From Mesorhizobium sp. INR15 (GTDB taxonomy: Bacteria; Pseudomonadota; Alphaproteobacteria; Rhizobiales; Rhizobiaceae), in the NCBI RefSeq assembly GCF_015500075.1, contig NZ_CP045496.1, forward strand, positions 5,280,001 through 5,344,000: a DNA stretch of 64,000 nt. Direction: 5' to 3'. Position 1 is the first letter of the stretch. Each line of letters starts with the position of its first letter. Made by a program: the position numbers and the translations under genes. Below are positions 54,415 through 62,303 of the stretch, piece after piece. Below the pieces are notes generated by a model. The model was not told where the DNA came from. It made no database searches and saw only the letters and a program-made list of their open reading frames with translations.

Positions 54415-54624
54415 CTAGACGCCGGCCTCCTCGGCAACGAAAGATGCGGCAATCAGGTCGTCGGCATCGAGCCGCAGAGAGCCGTCGCCACCTCCCATCA
54501 TGGCGGCCACCTTCTGGAACGTCCTCATCTCGTTCTGGGTAATCCGTGCGTCTAGCATTCTGGCTTTGAGGTCGGCGATCCGCAGACCCAAGGTCCGTGA
54601 CTTCCCGATTTCACGATTCGACAT
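54415..54624 (-). CDS. Small conserved hypothetical protein, 69 residues
   Basis: The ATG at 54624 is preceded by GGGGAGGAG. The product is helical and charged (TLGLRIADLKARMLDARITQNEM), then has a short glycine turn (MMGGGDGSL) and an acidic end. No family is recognised. It is the last chromosomal gene before the integrated element. The 281 bases from here to the attachment site show nothing recognisable. Confidence 0.65.
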   Translation of the reverse strand: MSNREIGKSRTLGLRIADLKARMLDARITQNEMRTFQKVAAMMGGGDGSLRLDADDLIAASFVAEEAGV

Positions 54625-54905
54625 GGCATGCTCCTCCCCCAACCCATTCTTGTTTTGCCTCCTGGCCCGATTCGCGCATCCTGTTGCCCACGCCGCCCGC
54701 AGATCAGGCATCGCGAATACAGCGCCCGAACGAATGGCGGGTATGAAGGTTCCAGCAAGCCGAGGTCACGAAATAATACGGGGGAACCGTGGTGCCGTTT
54801 TGCAGGGCAACTGCTGTTGCTGCCGCCACGAAAATGAGCGGGCAAACGCCGGCAGGGTCTGCTTCCGCTTTGGCCTGAGAATCAAAAATCCAATCAAGCC
54901 CTTGA

Positions 54906-54918
54906 AATTATTGGCGAT
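54906..54918 (+). repeat. Left attachment-site repeat (attL side)
   Basis: AATTATTGGCGAT here recurs exactly at 63988-64000, where the window stops. The shared part most likely continues through the tRNA 3' half to about 54956. Confidence 0.85.
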
Positions 54919-54956
54919 CCCGACAGGATTCGAACCTGTGACCATCGGCTTAGAAG
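54912..54956 (-). tRNA. Displaced 3' half of a tRNA gene (tRNA-Arg, anticodon TCT)
   Basis: Read on the minus strand the fragment gives the anticodon loop CTTCTAA (anticodon TCT at 54954-54952), the 3' anticodon stem GCCGA, the T arm ACAGG-TTCGAAT-CCTGT, the acceptor strand CGGGATC, discriminator G and CCA. The 5' half is missing: sequence beyond 54957 does not pair with the acceptor or anticodon stems. This is what integration into a tRNA 3' end leaves behind. It is not a functional tRNA. Confidence 0.85.
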
Positions 54957-54985
54957 GGCGGGAGAAATATAGTCCGGCCATTGAT

Positions 54986-55040
54986 AGTTCCAATTTCCGG
55001 CGGGTGTTAGCATGCGGAACATAGAGGGAAACTTGGAACT
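54986..55040. repeat. TTGGAACT motif pair near the left attachment site
   Basis: AGTTCCAA at 54986-54993 and TTGGAACT at 55033-55040 are inverted copies of the motif that also occurs twice beside the right attachment site. They are candidate integrase arm-type binding sites. Confidence 0.4.
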
Positions 55041-55043
55041 AAA

Positions 55044-55262
55044 ATGACCGCAATTGCCCTCACTCTTTTGCTCTCTGTCTTCGCCATCGACGGCGACACT
55101 ATCGTCATCGATAAGACGCCCTACCGCGTCGCCAACATCGATGCGCCGGATATCCATCACTATGGATGCGACGCCGAGCTGCGGCTCGGACTCTTGGCCA
55201 AGCGGCGAATGGTCGAGTTGCTGAATAGTGGACCGGTAGCGGTTCATCGTGGTCGAGAATGA
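55044..55262 (+). pseudogene. Truncated thermonuclease (SNase-like) gene
   Basis: The N-terminal part resembles staphylococcal-nuclease-fold proteins: FAIDGDTIVIDKTPYRVANIDAPD has the DGDT and R-x-x-x-IDAPD motifs, followed by AELRLGLLAKRRMVELL. Similarity stops at about 55240, and the frame ends soon after in unrelated sequence. The catalytic second half is missing, so it is a fragment. Confidence 0.65.
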
Positions 55263-55395
55263 TCTGCGAGCGGTAGCCGTCGAATTTGATCTCGTCAATC
55301 CAGTCGTCACCCTCTGAAGGCTTCTCCACCAGGGTTGGCATGAGCGGCTTGACAAACTTCAAACGCACGAACTGACTCGCAAAACCGCGATTCAA
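55245..55395 (-). pseudogene. Fragment of an ATP-dependent DNA ligase (LigD-type)
   Basis: A stretch reading FVKPLMPTLVEKPSEGDDW and then DEIKFDGYRSQIIL matches the start of the ligase domain of LigD-like proteins, with the KFDG adenylation motif. Similarity ends at LDHDE where the nuclease fragment on the other strand also ends. Only about 50 residues remain, so it cannot be active. Confidence 0.6.
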
Positions 55396-55480
55396 TTAGC
55401 TTGCGCTGAAATGGTTCCCAAAATGCGAGATATCAATTCGGTGGCTTTTCCGAGGCCGAATTGTTGAAGGCGATGGCCTC

Positions 55481-55661
55481 TTACACCGAGAAGAAGGGTC
55501 GGGCGAAAACGGAGCCATCGGGCTTTAGAAGTACTGCCAGGAAGGGCAACCCCTGCAGAGGCGGCGGATAGATGACATAGGCGGGGCCAAGCTGTTTTTT
55601 TGGTACGGCCCTTCAGGTAGTCCTGGGTCATGGTGCACAATGGCGTCGAGGACCATCTCAT
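55481..55661 (-). pseudogene. Broken small gene downstream of DUF768
   Basis: An ATG at 55631 opens a frame MTQDYLKGRTKK that runs into a run of seven A (minus strand, 55601-55595). After it a different frame reads convincingly (LGPAYVIYPPPLQGLPFLAV, then KPDGSVFARPFFSV) to a TAA at 55483. Coding-like text continues past that stop (EAIAFNNSASEKP). A frameshift in the homopolymer and a nonsense codon would explain this. No family is recognised. Confidence 0.35.
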
Positions 55662-55830
55662 ATACGCTGCCGCTCTCTTCCTCGATTTCTTCCATGCCGA
55701 TGCCGCGCAATTTGGCGGCGCGCGTCATCCGTTGTATCGCGTCCGCGACCGAGATGATGTCGGAGCCGGTAATGGTCGGCAGGTTTTCAATCAGCCATTC
55801 GTGTAGGAAGTCGGTTCCACGTGTGCTCAT
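55525..55830 (-). CDS. DUF768 family protein
   Basis: The first 70 residues match DUF768 (MSTRGTDFLHEWL, then GIGMEEIEEESGSVYEMVLDAIVHHDPGLPEG), a family common in Mesorhizobium and of unknown function. The last 30 residues (after GPYQK) look unlike the family and follow a run of seven A, so the C-terminus may be altered by a frameshift. It is the leftmost intact-looking gene of the element. Confidence 0.7.
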   Translation of the reverse strand: MSTRGTDFLHEWLIENLPTITGSDIISVADAIQRMTRAAKLRGIGMEEIEEESGSVYEMVLDAIVHHDPGLPEGPYQKNSLAPPMSSIRRLCRGCPSWQYF

Positions 55831-55984
55831 GGGGAAGATAAGCTCGCGACAATCATCTGGTTCCAGAGACGCAAAAAGCCCGCCACCTTTCGGCAGCGTG
55901 CTTCAATGGTTCAGCGAGATTGGTGCTGCGTCTAGAGCTCACCGGTTCGCATGCGGCCGATCTAGGAGAAGACTGCAACTTTCT

Positions 55985-56284
55985 CTATCTTGTGGACTGC
56001 CGACATTCGGAGCTAAATCGATCAACACCTTCGCATCGAAACTTACTGTTGATTGCCCCGCAGGTTACTAAGATCAACAGAAGCACCACGACCACGACAA
56101 TTAGGGCAGTGCGGTTTTCATGCGCTATTCGATCATGGTCATCATACCTTGTTAACTGCTTTCCGGGCTTTGGCGAACCGTCACTAAATGCGACCCATAC
56201 TGTTATTATTATCCAGCCAATACCGCATATAACAGCCAATAACACGGCACCAAAAACAGCCCCTAAAATCATCCTAGCCCCCAA
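55985..56284 (-). CDS. Small membrane protein with two helices
   Basis: This 99-residue frame has two strong hydrophobic segments (MILGAVFGAVLLAVICGIGW and ALIVVVVVLLLILVTCGA) separated by a charged loop (KPGKQLTRYDDHDRIAHENR). The base composition is more A/T-rich than the chromosome. No family is recognised. It may be a superinfection-exclusion or lysis accessory protein, but nothing shows this. Confidence 0.5.
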   Translation of the reverse strand: MGARMILGAVFGAVLLAVICGIGWIIITVWVAFSDGSPKPGKQLTRYDDHDRIAHENRTALIVVVVVLLLILVTCGAINSKFRCEGVDRFSSECRQSTR

Positions 56285-56361
56285 ACTGTGAGGCAGAAGA
56301 TGACCTGATATGTCTGCGGAAGCAACTATTTGTGGCGTGCGTCACAGAGCGGGAAGTCCGA

Positions 56362-56742
56362 TCATCTTGAGCGTGCGCGCCGCTCATCCATCGTTGCCAC
56401 TAGTGCTGCCTGCCCTGCTATGAGCGACGGAATATCCGATTGCATTAATCGGAGCTGCTGCAGCGCGTCGTCTTGGAACCTTTCGCGTTCTGCCCGGCCT
56501 CGAGCGCTGTTTGTCTCAAGCGTCAACACGCGGTCCTTCAGAGCCGGAATCTGGGCGCTTACCTGTTGAACCTGCTCCGCTACAATAGCCGTGGCATGGG
56601 CCTGAGCCGTGAACTGAGTATCGAGCCAATTCATTGCGAACCAGCCGAGCATTCCTAAGACAGGCGTTGCGCCGATCATAGAAACACGGGCGAACAGGCG
56701 GAGCGTCACACTGTCCGCAATCTTTTCCAGGTTTTCAGTCAT
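56362..56742 (-). CDS. Phage-type membrane protein with coiled coil
   Basis: This 126-residue protein has one helix (about residues 18-40, VSMIGATPVLGMLGWFAMNWL). A long heptad-rich stretch follows (EQVQQVSAQIPALKDRVLTLE and onward) that should form a coiled coil. Such proteins sit near lysis genes in rhizobial prophages, but I cannot name a function. The ATG at 56742 follows AAGGGCGG. Confidence 0.6.
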   Translation of the reverse strand: MTENLEKIADSVTLRLFARVSMIGATPVLGMLGWFAMNWLDTQFTAQAHATAIVAEQVQQVSAQIPALKDRVLTLETNSARGRAERERFQDDALQQLRLMQSDIPSLIAGQAALVATMDERRARSR

Positions 56743-56763
56743 AGGCCCGCCCTTCAAGCGTAG

Positions 56764-57027
56764 CTACTTCAATTCGTTTCGACGCGCGGCGCTTGCCTTG
56801 GTGTGCATGTCGCATTCCGCCCGCGTGTAGAGAGTGATTGCGCAGCCAGCCGCTACGGTGCGGTCGATCTTGTTCTGAGCCACGGTCTTGCCCTGCGCAC
56901 CGGCCAAGCTATTACCGAGGGCCGAGCGTAGCGGCGTTACACCGCTGACGCCCGAAGTCGTACACGCCGCCAGCATCAATGCACTCGTCAAGAGACATGC
57001 GAGCGTCAACGCCCTTGTGGATGGCAT
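56764..57027 (-). CDS. Small lipoprotein, probable outer-membrane spanin
   Basis: This 87-residue protein begins with a lipoprotein signal (lipobox LMLAAC, Cys at residue 22), so it should be anchored by lipid to the outer membrane. It overlaps the preceding membrane-protein gene by 116 bases in another frame, the arrangement of Rz/Rz1 spanin pairs that fuse inner and outer membranes in the last step of lysis. Size and context fit an o-spanin; no direct homology is claimed. Confidence 0.65.
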   Translation of the reverse strand: MPSTRALTLACLLTSALMLAACTTSGVSGVTPLRSALGNSLAGAQGKTVAQNKIDRTVAAGCAITLYTRAECDMHTKASAARRNELK

Positions 57028-57205
57028 CGGTGTTCTCCTTTTCGATCTTGGCGCGGAGCTCGTCCGCGCCCCTGTGCTTGATGAGTTCGTAACCGCCGAA
57101 CACGGCGCCGGAGACGGCCAGCGCGATAGCGGCCCAGGCGAGGATGCCGGCGAGCGGGCGCGGCAAACCGACGAGGCCAGCGACGAGAGTGATGAGCCAG
57201 GTCAT
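56912..57205 (-). CDS. Inner-membrane spanin-like protein
   Basis: This 97-residue protein has an N-terminal hydrophobic region (residues 1-40) followed by a charged helical periplasmic part (ADELRAKIEKENTDAIHKG) and two cysteines (ECIDAGG ... QRC). That layout fits an i-spanin (Rz). The lipoprotein gene starts inside it in another frame. Its ATG overlaps the stop of the upstream 33-residue gene (ATGA). Confidence 0.65.
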   Translation of the reverse strand: MTWLITLVAGLVGLPRPLAGILAWAAIALAVSGAVFGGYELIKHRGADELRAKIEKENTDAIHKGVDARMSLDECIDAGGVYDFGRQRCNAATLGPR

Positions 57206-57303
57206 TGCGCCAGCATCCGCCAGATGCCGCCGGCGACGATGGCCATCGCCACGACGACGCCAACCAGCACGGCCGAGGCGTTGAACAGGAACCTGCCCAT
57301 CAT
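57202..57303 (-). CDS. Very small membrane protein, 33 residues
   Basis: The frame MMGRFLFNASAVLVGVVVAMAIVAGGIWRMLAQ is almost entirely one transmembrane helix, given here in parts: it begins MMGRFLFNAS and ends IWRMLAQ. Its ATG overlaps the end of the endolysin locus (ATGA) and its TGA overlaps the spanin-like ATG, so both sides are translationally coupled. A pinholin-like role is possible. Confidence 0.5.
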   Translation of the reverse strand: MMGRFLFNASAVLVGVVVAMAIVAGGIWRMLAQ

Positions 57304-58149
57304 GCCGCTCCCGCACCCAAGGCTGCAGCCAGATGTTTCGCCTTGCGGTTGGCGTACCAGCTATAGGCAAGGCCGCCGACGACCAGCACGGCGCTGACCA
57401 GAGCCAGGACCACGACAACCTTGCCGATCAGTTCGCTCGAATAGGAGAAGGGCGAGATCTGGTTCTGCAGTTCGCCCAACGTGCCGGCCAGACCGCCGCC
57501 AGCGACGCCGCCGCCGGTTGCGAGATCGGCCGGCGCGGTCGACGGCACCCTGCGCATCCTCGACGATCGCCTTTGGCTGACCGCCCGCAACGAAGTCAGC
57601 GGCCTGTGGCGTCTTGCCTGTGGCCCAGGCCTGCCCGATTGAACGGACCTCGGCAACGCGAGCCGTCCAGCCCCTGCCAAAAGTCGCGAACGTGGTGAGA
57701 CGGCGCAGGAAAGCCATACGGGCATCGCAGATGCGATCGATCAGAGCATCGTTGTTGTTAATGGCCTTCAGCGCCGCCAGCGTCCCCACACCAAGCACGC
57801 CATCAATGCGCGCGGTGTAGACGGGCCGCAGGGCTTGCTGAAGCCACATGATCGATCGGCCAGGGCCGGAATTGACCGCGCCGTCAAACAGCACGTAATC
57901 GACGCCATCAGGCAGCGCATCGGCCTGCACCGCGTCCCAATACTGGCGATCATAGATGGCGTTGATTTCGTCAGTGGTGATGCCCTTCACCGGGCGCGGG
58001 TCCATGCCCTTGCCCTTTCGGTAGCCATCATAGACGCGCTGGGTAACGCCCTTCATCGTCGGGCCGCCGGGATCGGCCGGATGGTTCGAATAGCCGCCTT
58101 CGTGCGCAAGCACTTTGGCAAGCGATTCCTTTTCACGGGACATAGCCAT
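57300..58149 (-). pseudogene. GH108-type endolysin with frameshifted C-terminal membrane tail
   Basis: From the ATG at 58149 (AAGGAACCGTC before it) the frame encodes a GH108-like muramidase: LAHEGGYSNHPADPGGPTMKG has the catalytic Glu near residue 18, and a peptidoglycan-binding-like region follows (IDGVLGVGTLAALKAI). Near 57548 (after about 200 residues) the reading becomes low-complexity Arg. One base away, the alternative frame continues with VPSTAPADLATGGG and a transmembrane helix (VVVVLALVSAVLVVGGLAYSW), ending at 57300. One extra G in a GGG run explains this. The catalytic part is intact, so activity without the membrane tail is conceivable. Confidence 0.75.
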
Positions 58150-58423
58150 GACGGTTCCTTTCGATACCGGATGGGGATAGAGGTCAGGCCCGAGGGACCT
58201 GATGAAAACGTTCAAAGTTGAGATGATGACCGGCGCCAAGGCCGTCAGCAGAGCGGTGCCTTTGGATCAGGTTGAAGGGCCACGCCTTCCATGCTGGACA
58301 GGTGTGAATCAAGGGGCGAAATAGATTGAGAGAGATGTCGGCGCCCCAGAAGTCAGCGGGTATTGAAGCCTGGGGCTATCAATGCGAGAAGCCCAACTAA
58401 AGTCAGTACTTTTTTAGACGGGT

Positions 58424-60436
58424 ATGAGCATTCAGATGCCTAGACTATCCAACTGGCCGCGCGAGTGGCGCAGCTTCAGAACAAGGAGACCTTTGCCCAC
58501 GCTCGGCGGTGCGAACACGTTGCCAAAGCAAGTCTATCGGCGAGACATCGATGGCCTACGCGCAATCGCGGTTCTAGCCGTGCTGTTTTATCACGTCGGA
58601 ATTTCAGCCGTTCCTGGGGGTTTTGTTGGCGTCGACGTGTTCTTCGTCATATCTGGTTACTTGATCGGTGGGCGGATTTTCCATTGTTTGGCAACCGGAC
58701 AATTTAGCTTCATCGACTTCTACGAACGGCGAGCCCGGCGAATCCTACCCGCTTACTTCGCTGTGTCGACGCTGACTGCGATCGCGGCCTACGCCTTTTT
58801 CATGCCAGAAGAGTTGGTTAGGTTCTCAAAATCTCTAATCGCCTCTTCGCTGCTTTCAGGAAATTTTGGCACGCGGACCGACTATTTTAGACCGGCGGCT
58901 GAGACGCTGCCGCTCCTCCACTATTGGTCGCTCGGGGTGGAGGAGCATTTCTACTTGCTGTTTCCTGTTATCGCGCTTTTTACGTGGCGGTTTGGCCCCC
59001 GTGCCCTTGCGTCGATCCTTGCGATAATTCTTGTGAGCTCACTCATCGCCTCCCAATGGATGCTATCGATCTCGCCAGCGATAACTTTCTACTGGCTTCC
59101 ATTTAGGGCTTGGGAACTGTTCATCGGCAGTATGCTCGCGCTGCCGTTTTTCAAGCCACCAAAGTCGCTTTTGATAGGCTCTATAGCGAGCACCGCCGGC
59201 GTTCTCGTGGTTCTGGCGACGCTAATTCTATATTCATCGTCTATGCCGTTTCCCGGCATCGCAGCTTTGCCCCCATGCATCGGGGCAGCACTCATAATTT
59301 GGGGTGGTCAGCGCCAGAATTTCGCCAGCCGTTTCCTTGGGCTGGAGCCAATGAATTACATCGGTCGCAGTTCCTACAGCCTCTATCTCATCCATTGGCC
59401 CGTCATCGTTTTTGCTAGGCTTCTTTACCCTGACGCATCGATTTCCGTGTTTTCGGCCGTCACCATCGCCGGGTCATTCGCCCTAGCTGGGCTCTCCTAC
59501 CAATTTATCGAAATCCCGACTCGTAACCGGGAAGGATTTTGGCAGCCGCGCCGGATATTCGAGATGTCGACGTTCGGGGTCGTCGCATCACTCGCGCTGG
59601 CTGGCTTCACATTCGCAAGCGGCGGTTTCCTCAACAGGCTGCCCTCCGACGTTCAGGATCTCCTTACCTATAGATCCAGATACGAAAACCGCACAGACGC
59701 GGGCTATCGGAATGGTCAGTGTTTCGTCGGGTACGGTGATACCTACGCAACCATAGATCAAGCCACATGCCTGCCCGTCGAGGGTTCGGTCGCGCTACTG
59801 TGGGGCGACAGTTACGCCGCGCATTACACTATCGGGCTTCGACCTATTCTAGAACACAAGGGCTTTGTCTTCGCTCAGCTCAACGATGCTGGCTGCCCTC
59901 CGATTGTCGGACGTAACTTTCCGCAGCAACCCAATTGCAAAGCGTTCAATGACGCTGCGTTCGAATGGATAAAAAAGAACCGCCCAAAGCTTGTCATCAT
60001 GTCAGCAAGGTGGTTTTACATGTCGTCAAGTTGGTTTTACGACGAACAGGCCATCCAGTCGCTTAAAAGGCAGATATCAGAGTTTCCAGCTGAAACGGCC
60101 GTCGTTATCCTTGGGCAATCGCCAACCTACGAAGAGGAGGTTCCTGTCATTCTAGCTCGTCGCCGGTTGCGTGGGGACCGCTCCACCATATCCGAGGGCG
60201 AGATCCGCAGCCGCATTTTCGGAGCGGATAGAATGATGAAGGCCGAGATGGCTGATACTCCGGCCTTGTATGTGTCTGTGCTCGACGCGGTGTGCCCAAA
60301 CCAGAAATGCCCGATGTATGCTGACGGGACTCCTATCCATCTCGACCAGGGGCATCTAACAGATGTCGGGTCAAAACTCTTCGCGGAGAGGATCAGTGCA
60401 GAGATCGCATCGTCCAAAAAGCTGATCGCCAAATAA
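58424..60436 (+). CDS. Acyltransferase-3 / SGNH O-acetyltransferase (OafA-like)
   Basis: This 670-residue protein has an N-terminal acyltransferase-3 membrane domain of about ten helices: RRDIDGLRAIAVLAVLFYHVG near residue 40, FFVISGYLIGG, and FYERRARRILPAY. A periplasmic SGNH domain follows with ALLWGDSYAAHY near residue 466 and DQGHLTDVGSKLF near the end. It should O-acetylate LPS O-antigen or another surface glycan. It is the only large rightward gene amid leftward phage late genes and is richer in A/T than its neighbours, so it looks like cargo for lysogenic conversion. The length is normal for AT3-SGNH proteins. Confidence 0.88.
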   Translation: MSIQMPRLSNWPREWRSFRTRRPLPTLGGANTLPKQVYRRDIDGLRAIAVLAVLFYHVGISAVPGGFVGVDVFFVISGYLIGGRIFHCLATGQFSFIDFYERRARRILPAYFAVSTLTAIAAYAFFMPEELVRFSKSLIASSLLSGNFGTRTDYFRPAAETLPLLHYWSLGVEEHFYLLFPVIALFTWRFGPRALASILAIILVSSLIASQWMLSISPAITFYWLPFRAWELFIGSMLALPFFKPPKSLLIGSIASTAGVLVVLATLILYSSSMPFPGIAALPPCIGAALIIWGGQRQNFASRFLGLEPMNYIGRSSYSLYLIHWPVIVFARLLYPDASISVFSAVTIAGSFALAGLSYQFIEIPTRNREGFWQPRRIFEMSTFGVVASLALAGFTFASGGFLNRLPSDVQDLLTYRSRYENRTDAGYRNGQCFVGYGDTYATIDQATCLPVEGSVALLWGDSYAAHYTIGLRPILEHKGFVFAQLNDAGCPPIVGRNFPQQPNCKAFNDAAFEWIKKNRPKLVIMSARWFYMSSSWFYDEQAIQSLKRQISEFPAETAVVILGQSPTYEEEVPVILARRRLRGDRSTISEGEIRSRIFGADRMMKAEMADTPALYVSVLDAVCPNQKCPMYADGTPIHLDQGHLTDVGSKLFAERISAEIASSKKLIAK

Positions 60437-60446
60437 GGTGCTGCGG

Positions 60447-61835
60447 CTAGGGGGCAAGTATGCTTGCGGCATCTAGGCCAAGAGCCGTCACGAGGGTTTT
60501 CGCGTCAGGGTCATCGGCGTAGACTTCCGGCCTATCCGGCGCGAACCATCGAGCGAAATAGACGGCATTTCCGGTGAGCATGGCATAGGCTTGCGGCATC
60601 TTGCCGGCGTCAATGATGCGAGCTTGGACAACCGATTTCAAAACGAGCCGGCGCATCGTCGGCGCGTCGCTCCATCCATCACCCTGCCAGACCTGACGCG
60701 CATCTTCAGGAGCGTTAGGCACTTCCGTAGCGCCATCTGGCGGCTCTGCACCATCGAATCCGCCTAGATAGGCGCCCTTGCTATCAACAAAATACTTGGT
60801 CATCTGATCGCCGCATGCCCATGCCCTCACGACGAGCTTCCATGAGCTATTCGTGATGTTGAAGTTTGCACCCTTGGTCTTATTCAGGATCGTGTGGGCG
60901 TTAGCCTGGTTACCAAAACGAACATTAATGTTGGTAGCATCGGGAACAAGATCTTGGCCGCGCCCGATGCTGCTGTCTGCCGAGAAATTTGGGTTGACGA
61001 CAACTTCATCGGTTACCGAAAAGCCACCTTCGGCAGTCGTGCATTGCAGCACTGCCATATAGAGCTTTGGCTTCACACCGAGCCCGTGAGTAATCGTCAG
61101 CGCGCCGCCAGCTATAATGGTCTGTTGTGTGCTATCGTATAGGTTCTGGAGCTTCATCCCGGAAACAGCCGCCGCGACAAACGCCGTCGTCGCCAGCTGG
61201 GTGCTGTTGGTGCCCGGTACCGGCGTCGGGCCCGCCGGCGTTCCCGTGAACGTCGGACTGGCCTTGGGCGCCAGCAGTCCGATTGCCGTGGCGATTTCGG
61301 AGAGCGTGTCATAAGCAGTCGAGACACCGCCCAGCACAACGTCGATCGCCGCCTTGACAAAAGCGGTGGTGGCCAATTGGGTGGTGGTGGTGCCGAGCGC
61401 GGCCGTTGGGGCCGCCGGTGTCCCGGTAAATGTCGGGTCGGCCTTCGGGGCGAGCGCACCGATCGCGACGCCACTATCCTTCATTATCTTGCCGCTGGTG
61501 CCGGAGAAGGTCGCGACATTGTCGTTGACCGATACCGCCGGTCCGTTTGCGTCGCCGAGGCCTTTGTCGCCAGCGCGCGCGAAGGCCAGCCAGCATCGGT
61601 CGCCCGCTGCCGGCACGCCGGAGCCGCCAACGTACGACAGGCTCAGCTTGCGATACCCCGTGCCATCGACGACTGCGCCGGTGACATTGTAGGTCCAGCA
61701 CAACGCGGCATTGTTGACGCTGCGGATGGTGACCGCGCCGCGCACCGTGTTTGTGCTGTCATCCCAGCTGTCCAAAACACCAGCGGCGCTTCCGCCATAG
61801 GCGTCGACATTGTCGATATAATCGGCCGTTGCCAT
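60447..61835 (-). CDS. Phage tail-fibre protein, probably 5'-truncated
   Basis: This 462-residue protein has two copies of a collagen-like tail repeat (PTFTGTPAAPTAALGTTTTQ and PTFTGTPAGPTPVPGTNSTQ, each followed by LATTAFV at about residues 133-165 and 190-222). A C-terminal fibre-assembly-like region starts near residue 345. Upstream of the ATG the same frame remains open (GAGLFRLNNANPT) and matches the conserved start of tail proteins, but no start codon is present before a stop. The true N-terminus therefore seems lost at the junction with the SSB side. Confidence 0.75.
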   Translation of the reverse strand: MATADYIDNVDAYGGSAAGVLDSWDDSTNTVRGAVTIRSVNNAALCWTYNVTGAVVDGTGYRKLSLSYVGGSGVPAAGDRCWLAFARAGDKGLGDANGPAVSVNDNVATFSGTSGKIMKDSGVAIGALAPKADPTFTGTPAAPTAALGTTTTQLATTAFVKAAIDVVLGGVSTAYDTLSEIATAIGLLAPKASPTFTGTPAGPTPVPGTNSTQLATTAFVAAAVSGMKLQNLYDSTQQTIIAGGALTITHGLGVKPKLYMAVLQCTTAEGGFSVTDEVVVNPNFSADSSIGRGQDLVPDATNINVRFGNQANAHTILNKTKGANFNITNSSWKLVVRAWACGDQMTKYFVDSKGAYLGGFDGAEPPDGATEVPNAPEDARQVWQGDGWSDAPTMRRLVLKSVVQARIIDAGKMPQAYAMLTGNAVYFARWFAPDRPEVYADDPDAKTLVTALGLDAASILAP

Positions 61836-61967
61836 CGTCGGGTTGGCATTGTTGAGACGGAACAGACCGGCGCCAGGGTCTCGGATCGTCGGCGACGTTA
61901 CCGCATCCCTCGATCAACAGATCACCGCCGCCAATGCCGCGCTGATCGAACTTGGAGTCGAACCGTA

Positions 61968-62303
61968 ATGGCCGGCAGCGTCAACAAAGTCATCCTGGTC
62001 GGGAACCTCGGCGCCGATCCTGAAATCCGCAGGACCAACAGCGGCAACGATGTTGCCTCGTTTCGTATCGCCACATCCGAAGGCTGGAAAGACAAGAACA
62101 GCGGTGAGCGCAAGGAAAAGACCGAGTGGCATTCGATCGTCGTGTTCAATGATGGCCTGGTGAAGCTCGCCGAGCAGCACCTCAAAAAAGGCATGAAGGT
62201 CTACGTCGAGGGCCAGTTGCAGACCCGCAAATGGCAGGACCAGGCGGGCGCCGACCGCTACACGACCGAAATCGTCCTGCAGAACTTTCGCGGCGAAATC
62301 TAG
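61968..62303 (+). CDS. ssb: Single-stranded DNA-binding protein, OB-fold part
   Basis: This 111-residue product has the bacterial SSB core: VNKVILVGNLGADPEIRRT, TEWHSIVVFNDGLVKLAEQHLKKG and VYVEGQLQTRKW. It ends at an in-frame TAG just after FRGEI, where other SSBs continue Q-MLD. It therefore lacks the linker and acidic tip. The ATG overlaps the preceding stop (TAATG). Confidence 0.92.
   Translation: MAGSVNKVILVGNLGADPEIRRTNSGNDVASFRIATSEGWKDKNSGERKEKTEWHSIVVFNDGLVKLAEQHLKKGMKVYVEGQLQTRKWQDQAGADRYTTEIVLQNFRGEI

Noticed and set aside
54500..55024. A plus-strand open frame running from the last chromosomal gene over the attachment site
   Set aside because: It is antisense to the small hypothetical gene and crosses the tRNA fragment, so it is chance.
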